A DNA stretch of 26,945 nt. Source: Spirochaetia bacterium (GTDB lineage: Bacteria > Spirochaetota > Spirochaetia > Treponematales > Breznakiellaceae). Every line of letters begins with the position of its first letter. The stretch's first letter is position 1. Shown piece after piece: positions 6,024-13,211 of this stretch. Both the position numbers and the translations under genes were made by a program. The notes under the pieces were generated by a model. The model did not search any database and had not been told where the DNA came from. It saw only the letters and a program-made list of their open reading frames with translations. The stretch covers positions 1-26,945 of the forward strand of contig BNVB01000031.1 of NCBI GenBank assembly GCA_025997795.1, read 5' to 3'.

Positions 6024-7454
6024 ATGACTGAAACTGGCGGTTACGAAATCATCTGGAACGAAACCATAAGTCAAATCCGGTCCGAACTGGACGAACAGGA
6101 GTTTTTGACCTGGTTTAACCTGGAATTTCAACAGGCGGATGAAAAAGAATTTACTATCTCTGTCCCATCCCTTTTTTACCAGGATCAGGTACGAAAGCGG
6201 TACCAGCCGTACATTGAGGAAAAAATTAAGGATCTGATTGGCAAACAGGTATCACTTAACCTGGTAATTAAGGCTAAAAGCAGTGAAACTCCGGAACCTT
6301 CTTCTGTAAGTGAAAATTATAATCAAAAGCAAGGATCTGAGGCCCCGGTACCCGGGGCCGGGCAATCGAAACAAACCGGGCAGGATATGACAAAACCCAG
6401 CCCCAAAAAGGGCCATCCCCAGCTTCGGGGTGACTATAGTTTTGAAACCTATGTGGTGGGGGACAACAACAGTTTTGCCGCCAATGCGGCCCAGGCCATA
6501 GCCCGCAATCCCGGTACGGCCTATAATCCTTTCCTTATTTACGGCGGTGCCGGGCTGGGGAAAACCCACCTAATGCAGGCCATTGGCAACTATATTCATG
6601 CCAATACGGATTACAAAGTTATTTACATTTCTGCCGAAACATTTACCAACGAATTTATCGCCTCGATTCAGGATACAGAACGGGCCAAAGCGGCTTTTAA
6701 GAATAAGTACCGTTATGCGGATATCCTTCTTATTGATGACATTCATTTTCTCCAGATAAAAAAAGGTACCCAGGAGGAGCTTTTTTATACTTTTAACACC
6801 CTCTACGATGCCAACAAACAAATGGTCTTTACCTGCGACCGGCCTGTTTCGGACCTTAAAGATTTTAACGACCGCCTGCGATCCCGGGTTGGCCGGGGGC
6901 TTAACGTGGACCTCCAGCCCCCAAATTACGAGACCCGCTGCGCCATCCTGCGAAAAAAGGCCGAAGCCACCGGTATTACCATTCCCGATGATGTAATTGA
7001 CCTGGTAAGCAAGAATATTTCTACCAATGTACGGGACCTGGAAAGCGCCCTTAACACCCTTACGGCCTATGCCAAGCTGGTAGGAAAGGCTATCACCGTA
7101 GAAACAGCCCAGCAGCGCCTTAAAGATGTTTTTGCCGACCGCCGCCAGTCAAATCTTTCAATCGAAATAATCCAGCGGGTAGTGGCCGAAGAATTTCACC
7201 TTTCTCCCAACGACCTAAAGGGCAAAAAACGGACGCAAAGCATCGTATATCCGCGCCAGCTGGCCATGTTTATTATAAGGGAAATAACCGAGTATACCAC
7301 TACCGAAATAGGCCAGGCCTTTGGCGGCCGGGATCATACCACCGTGATGCACGCCTGCCAAAAGATAGAAGACCGTATCCGTACCGATCCATCCATGGAT
7401 TCCACCATACAAAGCCTTATACGATCCATCAAGGACTATAGCGCAAAATCCTAA
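6024..7454 (+). CDS. dnaA: Chromosomal replication initiator protein DnaA
   Basis: An AAA+ ATPase that binds DnaA boxes, melts the origin and recruits the replicative helicase. The four domains are visible: an N-terminal interaction domain (about residues 1-80), a variable hydrophilic linker rich in Pro, Ser and Gln (about 85-135), an AAA+ core with Walker A GGAGLGKTHL and Walker B DILLIDDIHFL, and the C-terminal box-binding domain with the signature GGRDHTTVMHACQKI. The ATG at 6024 (476 aa) is chosen. A TTG seven codons upstream lies inside the -10 and DnaA box and cannot be the start of a transcript made from that promoter. No strong Shine-Dalgarno sequence precedes the ATG and the leader would be only about 14 nt. 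It is followed by the dnaN gene, the classical order. Confidence 0.97.
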   Translation: MTETGGYEIIWNETISQIRSELDEQEFLTWFNLEFQQADEKEFTISVPSLFYQDQVRKRYQPYIEEKIKDLIGKQVSLNLVIKAKSSETPEPSSVSENYNQKQGSEAPVPGAGQSKQTGQDMTKPSPKKGHPQLRGDYSFETYVVGDNNSFAANAAQAIARNPGTAYNPFLIYGGAGLGKTHLMQAIGNYIHANTDYKVIYISAETFTNEFIASIQDTERAKAAFKNKYRYADILLIDDIHFLQIKKGTQEELFYTFNTLYDANKQMVFTCDRPVSDLKDFNDRLRSRVGRGLNVDLQPPNYETRCAILRKKAEATGITIPDDVIDLVSKNISTNVRDLESALNTLTAYAKLVGKAITVETAQQRLKDVFADRRQSNLSIEIIQRVVAEEFHLSPNDLKGKKRTQSIVYPRQLAMFIIREITEYTTTEIGQAFGGRDHTTVMHACQKIEDRIRTDPSMDSTIQSLIRSIKDYSAKS

Positions 7455-7469
7455 AAAATGTTATCATAG

Positions 7470-7640
7470 TGGGGATAGATTGTGGATAAGGTCAACCATT
7501 GTTGATTTGTGGAAAGCCGGAGAGGTCTTGTACGGCTATTGTTAAAACCCTATTTTGTTGTATTATAATGAATTAATAGGGTTTTCCACATATTTTGGGA
7601 CCTATTATTACTACTATTATTATATTTATATAAATATAAT
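7470..7640 (+). other. oriC: oriC core in dnaA-dnaN gap: DnaA boxes, DnaA-trio repeats, AT-rich unwinding stretch
   Basis: The 200-bp gap contains reverse-orientation boxes TGGGGATAG (7470-7478, 7/9), TGTGGATAA (7481-7489, perfect) and TGTGGAAAG (7508-7516, 7/9), and a forward box TTTTCCACA (7582-7590, 8/9). After the forward box come GGGACC, then seven consecutive YTA triplets (CTA or TTA, 7602-7622), then pure A/T from 7623 to 7644. Forward box, short GC-rich element, YTA triplets and AT-rich stretch are the known order of the DnaA-trio unwinding element in Bacillus subtilis. The elements are seen; that this is where the chromosome opens is inference from that model. Confidence 0.75.
7544..7585 (+). 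promoter_or_regulatory. dnaN promoter inside an 11-bp inverted repeat
   Basis: AAAACCCTATT (7544-7554) and AATAGGGTTTT (7575-7585) are perfect inverted copies 20 bp apart. Between them lies a perfect -10, TATAAT (7564-7569); the best -35 (TTGTTA, 7539-7544) is at 19 bp and weak. The right arm overlaps the forward DnaA box at 7582-7590, so DnaA or another protein bound here would touch the dnaN promoter. The predicted leader is about 80 nt and includes the YTA repeat. Confidence 0.5.
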
Positions 7641-7654
7641 ATAAGGGGTTGTGC

Positions 7655-8776
7655 ATGAAATTTACCTGTGATCGAACCATACTTCTCAAAGAAGTCTCTA
7701 TAGCTCAAGAAATCATTTCCTCAAAAAACGCCATTTCTATTCTTTCCAACATATATCTTGAAGCCAAAAACGATGAGCTTATTATTAAAGCTACAGACAT
7801 AAAGGTTAATTTTGAAACAAAATTACCCATCGAGGTAAAGGACGAGGGATCAACCACAGTCTTTGGAGAAAAGTTTTTGGGAATACTCAATTCCATTCCA
7901 GAAGGGGAACTTGAGTTTGAACAAAAAGACAATGTTATTGTAATTAAACCTTTGGCAAAAAAAATAAAGTTTCAGCTCCGGTGTATTGCTTCGGAAAAAT
8001 ATCCTGAGTTTTCTGCATTTAACAAAGACTTGTATTTTGAAATTCCTGTAAGGGATTTTAAAGACATGATTGTTCAAACTGTTTTTGCCGTATCAGATGA
8101 TGAAACCCGTTATTTTATGAACGGTGTATTTTTAAAAAAAGAAGAAAACTTGGTGGTTATGGTAGCCACCGACGGCAGAAGGCTTTCTTATGTTGAAAAA
8201 AATGTGGGTGGTACTATAAAAGATTTTGACGGAATCATTATACCACCTAAGGTTCTTAGTATACTAATGAAACGTTCCGGCGATGAAGGACTTTTGGGAA
8301 TTTCCCTTACCGACAAAAATATTTTTATTCAGTTTGGATCATACAAACTTTCTTCGGTACTTATAGAAGGTCAGTTTCCCAATTACCAGCGGGTTATTCC
8401 GGAAGAACAAAAATTTTACTTTACGGTAAACCGGCTGGAAACGCTGGAAGCGCTTAAGCGGGTATCACTTTTGGTAGAACAAAAATCCCGCCGGGTGTAT
8501 TTGTCTTTGGCGCCGGGAGTTATGACCGTATCGTCCAGCAGAGAAGGAGACGATGAAGAAGGGGACATTGGCAGCGCAAAGGAAGATATTCCCTGTAAGT
8601 ACGACGGCGAAGAAGTTTCCATAGCCCTTAACTACCGGTACATTGAAGAACCCTTTAAGGTTATGACCAGCGATGAAATAAGCGTTCACTTTACCGAAGT
8701 AACCAAGGCTATTACCATAAAACCTGTACCGGAAAAAGATTTTTTCCACATTGCCATGCCCATGCAGCTTGATTAG
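7655..8776 (+). CDS. dnaN: DNA polymerase III beta sliding clamp
   Basis: A 373-residue protein with the three-fold clamp architecture and the usual opening (MKFTCDRTILLKEVSIAQEI). It also shows the typical ATDGRRLSYVE motif in the middle domain and the C-terminal ending KPVPEKDFFHIAMPMQLD. The dimeric ring tethers polymerase III and many repair proteins to DNA. ATG 7655 is used because AAGGGG lies 6 bp upstream; a TTG two codons earlier overlaps that Shine-Dalgarno sequence. It lies between dnaA and recF. Codon composition is clearly more AT-rich than in recF and the genes beyond. Confidence 0.97.
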   Translation: MKFTCDRTILLKEVSIAQEIISSKNAISILSNIYLEAKNDELIIKATDIKVNFETKLPIEVKDEGSTTVFGEKFLGILNSIPEGELEFEQKDNVIVIKPLAKKIKFQLRCIASEKYPEFSAFNKDLYFEIPVRDFKDMIVQTVFAVSDDETRYFMNGVFLKKEENLVVMVATDGRRLSYVEKNVGGTIKDFDGIIIPPKVLSILMKRSGDEGLLGISLTDKNIFIQFGSYKLSSVLIEGQFPNYQRVIPEEQKFYFTVNRLETLEALKRVSLLVEQKSRRVYLSLAPGVMTVSSSREGDDEEGDIGSAKEDIPCKYDGEEVSIALNYRYIEEPFKVMTSDEISVHFTEVTKAITIKPVPEKDFFHIAMPMQLD

Positions 8777-8793
8777 TTTAAGAAAAAGCGCTT

Positions 8794-9930
8794 ATGGCTA
8801 TCCTGTCGCTTCGTATTGCCGCATTCCGCAATCTTGCTGATGCCGAAATTGATACATCTGCAAAAGATATTTTTTTGGTTGGCAAAAACGGTCAGGGAAA
8901 AACAAACTTTCTGGAAGCGCTCTATTTTTGTTCCTATGCTTCATCATTCCGGGGTGTTAAGGATGCCGCCCTAACCCGTACCGGAGAAGCGGCGTTTTCC
9001 GCATCCGCCGTTCTGGGGCCGCTGTCTATAAAAAAAAATACGGAAGAAATTTTGTGTCCCCGTATCACCATCAAGGTAGAAAAATCCCGCAAAACCATAA
9101 ACCTGGATGGAAAAAAAATCGAGGATCGCAAGGATCTTTTGGATACTATTCCCTGCGTTGCTTTTTGTCACGAAGATATGGAATTTGTCTCCGGCAGCCA
9201 GGAACGGCGGCGCTGGTTTTTTGATCAAACCCAAAGCCTTTACGACCAGGTGTATCTGGAGGATCTGCGTAAATACCGCCGGGTTCTTAAGAACCGTAAT
9301 GCGGTTCTTAAGAACACAAAAACCAGCGGCGATTACCGGGGGGCGGCGGAACTATTGGATGTGTTGGATCCCCAGCTGCTGGAATATGGCCGGCGGCTTA
9401 TGGAAAAACGGCTTGCCGCGGCGGCACGTTTTTCCACAGTGTTTAGCCCCCTCTACGAGGAAGTCGCTCTTATAAAGGGAATTGGTGTTTCGTATGTATC
9501 TTCCTGGAAAAGTCCGGATCATCTGGCGGAACGGCGCACCGCAGATATGGCTCAGGGAATAACCCTTTCTGGTCCCCACCGGGATCGTTACCTTTTTTTA
9601 CAAACCGGAGACGCAGTTTTTGGCGAAGCCCGTAATGCCCAGGATTTTTCCGAAACCGCCAGTACCGGACAGCGGCGCCTTTTGGCGCTGCTGCTCCGAT
9701 CTGCCCAGGCCCGGTGTTTTTCCGTCGAGGCCGGAAAAACACCGGTGCTGCTGCTGGATGACGTTCTTTTGGAACTGGACGGAGAAAAACGCCGCCGCTT
9801 TCTTTCGGTCATGCCTGCTTATGAACAGGCCTTTTTTACTTTTTTGCCCGAAGAATCTTACGCAGGCTATGGTAAAGCAGATACCCTGGTGTATCATGTA
9901 GAAAACGGCGTAATCGCAAAAAACGGTTAG
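8794..9930 (+). CDS. recF: DNA replication and repair protein RecF
   Basis: A 378-residue SMC-like ATPase that acts with RecO and RecR in loading RecA at gaps. Walker A GKNGQGKT is at residues 30-37. The SGPHRD motif and the ABC-type signature STGQRRLLALLLR lie in the second half, and Walker B VLLLDDVLLELD is near residue 320, all characteristic of RecF. It starts 17 bp after dnaN with only a weak Shine-Dalgarno sequence and probably shares the dnaN transcript. Confidence 0.96.
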   Translation: MAILSLRIAAFRNLADAEIDTSAKDIFLVGKNGQGKTNFLEALYFCSYASSFRGVKDAALTRTGEAAFSASAVLGPLSIKKNTEEILCPRITIKVEKSRKTINLDGKKIEDRKDLLDTIPCVAFCHEDMEFVSGSQERRRWFFDQTQSLYDQVYLEDLRKYRRVLKNRNAVLKNTKTSGDYRGAAELLDVLDPQLLEYGRRLMEKRLAAAARFSTVFSPLYEEVALIKGIGVSYVSSWKSPDHLAERRTADMAQGITLSGPHRDRYLFLQTGDAVFGEARNAQDFSETASTGQRRLLALLLRSAQARCFSVEAGKTPVLLLDDVLLELDGEKRRRFLSVMPAYEQAFFTFLPEESYAGYGKADTLVYHVENGVIAKNG

Positions 9931-9968
9931 TTTTTTGCGGCGGTGTATAGGTGTATAATGGAGGAACG

Positions 9969-10457
9969 GTGAAAAAAGCGGGTGATCTACTGGCGTCCAT
10001 TCTGGACGAAAGATCCTTAAAAAAAGCCAAAGAATACGGTGTGCTTTTTTCTTCCGCCGTTTGGTCAAGCCTTCTGGAAAGCTGCAGTCTTTCCCAGGGG
10101 TTTTCCCATTCACGCATAGTGGAACTGGAGCGGACGGTACTGTTGATAGAAGCGGATCATCCTGGCTGGGTGCAGCTGCTTCAAATGAAACAAAACCGCT
10201 TGCTGGAAGTAATCCAGCGCCGTTTTCCCGAACTTGCCCTTACAGGAATTTCCTTCCGCCTAAGCCGCGAACCGCTGGAACATACTTTGCCGGAAAGCGA
10301 AAAACCCGTTGTTCTTCCGCGTCCTGCAGAAAAACAAGAAGTCCCCAAAGCGGATAATCCGGAAAGTTCTGATACTAGTGTACATGATGACAAGCTGCGG
10401 GCTGTGTTACAGAAACTTGGAGAAAGTATACAAGCACGAAACGGTAATCAAACTTAA
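9969..10457 (+). CDS. DUF721 (DciA-like) protein, candidate helicase loader
   Basis: A 162-residue protein. The first ~100 residues follow the DUF721/DciA pattern: an N-terminal helix (AGDLLASILDE), a central AVWSSLLESCSLSQGFSH segment, the L-x-I-E-A-D-HPGWVQLLQMKQ stretch corresponding to the family's conserved W-x-Q-x-L, and a beta strand ending ISFRLSRE. The tail (about 105-162) is Pro/Glu/Ser-rich and probably disordered. DciA proteins help load the DnaB helicase in bacteria lacking DnaC, and this gene lies directly behind recF in the origin cluster. The start is GTG 9969, with GGAGG 4 bp upstream; an earlier GTG at 9951 precedes that site. Family assignment is fairly sure; loader function is inference. 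Confidence 0.8.
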   Translation: MKKAGDLLASILDERSLKKAKEYGVLFSSAVWSSLLESCSLSQGFSHSRIVELERTVLLIEADHPGWVQLLQMKQNRLLEVIQRRFPELALTGISFRLSREPLEHTLPESEKPVVLPRPAEKQEVPKADNPESSDTSVHDDKLRAVLQKLGESIQARNGNQT

Positions 10458-10497
10458 TAGAGAAAACCAAGAGAAAAGGTGAGTTACTTTATAATAG

Positions 10498-10535
10498 ATA
10501 ATTTGGCCGTCTGGAAACCCAGGCGGCCAAATTAT
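10498..10535. terminator. 17-bp hairpin after the origin operon
   Basis: ATAATTTGGCCG (10498-10509) pairs perfectly with CGGCCAAATTAT (10524-10535). A T-G wobble and CTGG/CCAG then continue the stem to an AAAC tetraloop, giving 17 pairs without a bulge. It lies between the converging dnaN-recF-DUF721 and RRM genes, so it can fold in transcripts from either strand. There is no clean T-run on either side, so it is a likely bidirectional end signal but not a textbook intrinsic terminator. Confidence 0.55.
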
Positions 10536-10563
10536 GGTAACCGCAGAAAAACTGTTGGTTACC
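10536..10563. terminator. Second hairpin adjoining the first
   Basis: GGTAACC (10536-10542) pairs with GGTTACC (10557-10563), and CAG/CTG inside close an AAAAA loop. On the minus strand the loop reads as a T-run. It begins 1 bp after the larger hairpin and 10 bp from the RRM gene stop, so it would be the first structure formed at the 3' end of the RRM message. Confidence 0.45.
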
Positions 10564-10572
10564 TTGCTGGTT

Positions 10573-10830
10573 TTACCGGCGCGGTTTGTCGATAGCTTCG
10601 TTAACCTTTAGCTTGCGCCCGTCAATTTCACTGCCGTTTGCGCCGGCGATAGCTGCCTCAGCTTCATCGTCGTTTCCCATTTCAACAAAACCAAAGCCTT
10701 TTGAATTACCGGTTTCCCGGTCGGTAATGATTTTTACCGATTCCACAGTGCCGTAAGCGGCAAAGCAGGTGCGGAGACTTTCTTCTCCTGTCTGGTAGGA
10801 AAGATTTCCTACATAAAGTTTCTTAGCCAT
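10573..10830 (-). CDS. RNA-binding protein with a single RRM domain
   Basis: An 85-residue protein that is almost entirely one RRM fold: RNP2 motif LYVGNL at residues 4-9, RNP1 motif KGFGFVEM near 41-48, and the closing DGRKLKVNEA. Such small single-RRM proteins in bacteria bind RNA and are often linked to cold adaptation. The ATG at 10830 is chosen over an upstream TTG because RRM homology starts right after it and the TTG is part of the -35 element. There is no Shine-Dalgarno sequence, and the promoter position predicts a leaderless or nearly leaderless message. It stands alone on the minus strand, convergent with the origin operon. Confidence 0.9.
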   Translation of the reverse strand: MAKKLYVGNLSYQTGEESLRTCFAAYGTVESVKIITDRETGNSKGFGFVEMGNDDEAEAAIAGANGSEIDGRKLKVNEAIDKPRR

Positions 10831-10837
10831 AGCAGTA

Positions 10838-10866
10838 ATTTTGCGGAACTTGCAGGAAAAAGTCAA
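10838..10866 (-). promoter_or_regulatory. Promoter of the RRM gene
   Basis: On the minus strand TTGACT (10866-10861) and CAAAAT (10843-10838) are 17 bp apart. The -10 edge is 7 bp before the ATG, so transcription would start at or next to the start codon. The -35 matches consensus in 5 of 6 bases and the -10 in 4. Confidence 0.5.
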
Positions 10867-10885
10867 GTGGCTCTATAGTTAAGGG

Positions 10886-11677
10886 GTGAAAGCAAATTAT
10901 GCCAACCAGTCAGGGTCCGCTAAAGAATGTCACCATCAAAAGCAGGTTCTTCGTTATACCCGGTCGGGGATGATTTTTATGGGTCCCGGGGATGATTGCG
11001 ATGCCGTGGTGAACGGTATGCTGGTAACCGGGTATAACGAAGAATTCTGTGTTGCCCTGGAGTGGGACCCTGATTTTATAGCCCGGCTTATGAAGGCGGG
11101 TTTTCTGGTTATGTCTGAAACGATCATAGAGAAAGGCGAGGAAGATGTGGAAAAAACCGTAAAACGGGACATTATACTTCCAAAACTGCATCTGGTCAGG
11201 GCGGTGCTCTTTTTTAAGGATCTTCACATAAAGCGGAGTATTAAAAAATTTTTGTCCCGGTATGAACTGCGTTTTGATTCGGATTTTAAAACTATCATCG
11301 GTAAATGCCTGGATACCCACGGGGATGGCTGGTTAACGCCATCACTGGTAGAGACCCTTTTTATTCTGCGGGAACAATCAGGTCCAACGGCGGGCAGCGA
11401 TCCCCGGCCGGTGTCTTTTGGTCTTTACCGGGACGGCGAATTAAAAGCAGGGGAATTTGGTATAATCTGCGGCCGGGTTTATACCAGCTATTCGGGTTAT
11501 ACAGAAGAAGATAATGCTGGTACGGTTCAGATGATCCTGATGGTTCACTGGCTTTTGGAGAATGGTTTTGCTTTTCTTGATTTTGGCATGCCCCTGGATT
11601 ACAAGACAGACCTAGGTGCCCGCAATATTAATCCGGAAGAATTTGTAACACTATGGAGAAATTCGCGCACCCTGTAA
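10886..11677 (+). CDS. Divergent leucyl/phenylalanyl-tRNA-protein transferase-like protein (Aat-like)
   Basis: A 263-residue protein whose second half carries Aat-family landmarks in order: THGDGWLTPSLVETLFILRE (the family's HGDGWIT block), a FGLYRDGELKAGEFGIICG strand pair where Aat has its LVGGLYG, YTSYSGYTEEDNAG, a GF-xF-LDFGMPLDYKTDLGAR block corresponding to DxQ-xxxHLxSLGA, and a terminal NPEEFVTLW. True Aat adds Leu or Phe to N-terminal Lys/Arg of proteins for ClpS-ClpAP degradation. Here the N-terminal half and the LDFGMP motif differ enough that substrate and activity are uncertain, and a related GNAT-fold aminoacyl-transferase role is possible. The GTG at 10886 is only 1 bp from its AAGG, so an ATG at 10970 may be the true start. 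Confidence 0.6.
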   Translation: MKANYANQSGSAKECHHQKQVLRYTRSGMIFMGPGDDCDAVVNGMLVTGYNEEFCVALEWDPDFIARLMKAGFLVMSETIIEKGEEDVEKTVKRDIILPKLHLVRAVLFFKDLHIKRSIKKFLSRYELRFDSDFKTIIGKCLDTHGDGWLTPSLVETLFILREQSGPTAGSDPRPVSFGLYRDGELKAGEFGIICGRVYTSYSGYTEEDNAGTVQMILMVHWLLENGFAFLDFGMPLDYKTDLGARNINPEEFVTLWRNSRTL

Positions 11678-11694
11678 TTTTAGGGCGGCATCCA

Positions 11695-11734
11695 TTCCAA
11701 AACCAGCTAGTGCCTTGGAAAAAATTATTTTTTT
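11695..11734 (+). terminator. Weak terminator between converging genes
   Basis: TTCCAA (11695-11700) and TTGGAA (11715-11720) form a 6-bp stem with a 14-nt loop, followed by AAAATTATTTTTTT. It lies after the Aat-like gene stop and runs into the last codons of the converging TPR gene. The long loop makes it weak. Confidence 0.3.
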
Positions 11735-13101
11735 GCCGAAGCCGCTGCGGTTTTGGCAGCACGGGCATCTACGTTGTTTAATATTGCGGTAAGTTTTTCC
11801 TTGGCGATAAGATCAATAAGCCGCGCTTCGGTATACCGTTTGGCTTCTTCGGAAAAACCGCCGGGGGTTATACAAATTCCCTTGCCCGCTTTTACTTCTT
11901 TTATATGGGAATGAAAGTCCCGCACAATCAGTTCCCCTACCGAGCCCTGACTGCGGTTGAACCGGAACATTACCACATCGGACCACTTGGGGGTATCAAC
12001 TTCTGCCAGAATATCCGCCCCATCACTTTTGTTTACCGAAATGTTGGTAATTTTAACCTTGGCCTTTTGATAGTACCCCATGACAATCTTACGGCAGAGG
12101 GCAATAAAATCCGCCTGGGGGGCCATAAGATAAATTTGAAGATTTTTATTGGCATTCAGTTCCTGGTAACGGCTTATAAGCGTATTGGTATCTTTATACG
12201 AAGGATTGGCAATCTGCACATCCCGAAGCAGGGTTATGGCTTTGCCTATTTCCTGCTGCCGCAGATAAGAAGTGGCAAGCCGGTACTTCAACTCAATAAG
12301 GACTTCCGGTTTTATGGCGGTATGTTTAAGGCCAATTTCAAAATCTTCTATGGCCTTTTCAAATTGATGCTGATTGGCGTTGATGGTGCCGGAAAAAAGG
12401 CATGCATTGGGACCCATAACCGGATCGGGCCGGAGGTGGGAAAAGATCTTAAGGGCCTGTTCGGTCTGGTTTGCTTCAAAGTAACATTCTGCCAGTGTGT
12501 AAAGCGATTCTTTGTCGTCCGGGGCCAGGTCAATGGCCTTGCGGATAAACGCCAGGGCTTCCTTGTATTTTTTTGTTTTAAACAGGGAATGTCCCAGCCC
12601 CCGGAGTGTGGGGGCGTGTTCGGGATCCCGGACACGGGCTTTTTGAAAATGCTGAATGGCTTTTTCATAGTTTTTCCGCTGGAACTCAAGGCTTCCCAGG
12701 TTGTAGTTTGCCTCAAAATCTGCAGGGTCAATGGTTATGGCGGTACTCAGCGCTTTGTAGGCTTCATTGGGCTGGTTCAGTTTCATCGCCGCAATGCCGC
12801 AGCGCTGGTTGATAAGGAATTCATCCATGGTCGGGTGAGAGGTGGTCATTTCGCTCAGCGTTTCATAGGTCCGGAAAACCATATCCCAGGTTTTTTCCTG
12901 GTAGTAAATATCCCCCATGGCAAGAAGAGCTTCGTGATCCCGTGGATTCTGGGCAAGTTTTTTGTTTGCCTCCTTCATTATGGCATCCCGGCCCTTGACC
13001 CGTTTTCCTCTGCCAGATGACCGGCCCATAAGGGATACGACAATTATCGCCCCAAGACCCAGAACAAGAGTTACAGCGAGGATAGGGATTATTCCACTCA
13101 T
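11725..13101 (-). CDS. Membrane-anchored TPR protein with C-terminal degenerate Mrr-like domain
   Basis: A 458-residue protein with an N-terminal membrane helix (about residues 4-24, IPILAVTLVLGLGAIIVVSL) followed by a basic stretch, so the bulk is cytoplasmic. Residues about 45-320 are tetratricopeptide repeats (for example ANYNLGSLEFQRKNYEKAIQ). Residues about 330-440 align by eye with Mrr-type restriction endonuclease domains: GADILAE near 361-367, DVVMFRF at 375-381, then VGELIVRDFHSHI, GKGICITPGGFSEEAKRYTE and a closing LIDLIAKEKLTAIL. The catalytic Q-x-K of Mrr is replaced (R-F-N at 380-382), so nuclease activity is unlikely. The ATG at 13101 has GGAG just upstream; longer readings of this frame run antisense through the divergent LysM gene and are rejected. 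A short Lys/Ala tail ends the protein. Confidence 0.85.
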   Translation of the reverse strand: MSGIIPILAVTLVLGLGAIIVVSLMGRSSGRGKRVKGRDAIMKEANKKLAQNPRDHEALLAMGDIYYQEKTWDMVFRTYETLSEMTTSHPTMDEFLINQRCGIAAMKLNQPNEAYKALSTAITIDPADFEANYNLGSLEFQRKNYEKAIQHFQKARVRDPEHAPTLRGLGHSLFKTKKYKEALAFIRKAIDLAPDDKESLYTLAECYFEANQTEQALKIFSHLRPDPVMGPNACLFSGTINANQHQFEKAIEDFEIGLKHTAIKPEVLIELKYRLATSYLRQQEIGKAITLLRDVQIANPSYKDTNTLISRYQELNANKNLQIYLMAPQADFIALCRKIVMGYYQKAKVKITNISVNKSDGADILAEVDTPKWSDVVMFRFNRSQGSVGELIVRDFHSHIKEVKAGKGICITPGGFSEEAKRYTEARLIDLIAKEKLTAILNNVDARAAKTAAASAKK

Positions 13102-13107
13102 ATCTCC

Positions 13108-13211
13108 ATTATCGGAAAAACAGCAGGTTTCTTCAATACAAACGCACATCACCGTTGACAAAGGTTCGTTCCACTGTCTACAGTTTAGATATACGATAAA
13201 CAACCGATAAT
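13108..13211. repeat. Matching CCGATAAT motifs before both divergent genes
   Basis: ATTATCGG (13108-13115) and CCGATAAT (13204-13211) are inverted copies at opposite ends of the 135-bp divergent gap. Each reads CCGATAAT in the sense direction of its own gene, immediately or shortly before the Shine-Dalgarno sequence. They could be paired operator half-sites or a shared leader element; chance cannot be excluded for 8 bp. Confidence 0.35.
13155..13184 (+). promoter_or_regulatory. Possible promoter of the Hsp70-SBD/LysM gene
   Basis: A perfect -35, TTGACA (13155-13160), is followed after 18 bp by TACAGT (13179-13184), a 4-of-6 match to the -10. It would give a leader of about 45 nt ending with AAGGAG at 13225-13230. 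Confidence 0.4.

Noticed and set aside
10831..10866. 12-codon N-terminal extension of the RRM protein starting at TTG 10866
   Set aside because: The TTG is part of the -35 element and RRM homology starts at the ATG at 10830.
11905..13020. Plus-strand frame of 371 codons opposite the TPR gene
   Set aside because: Antisense shadow without recognisable protein features.
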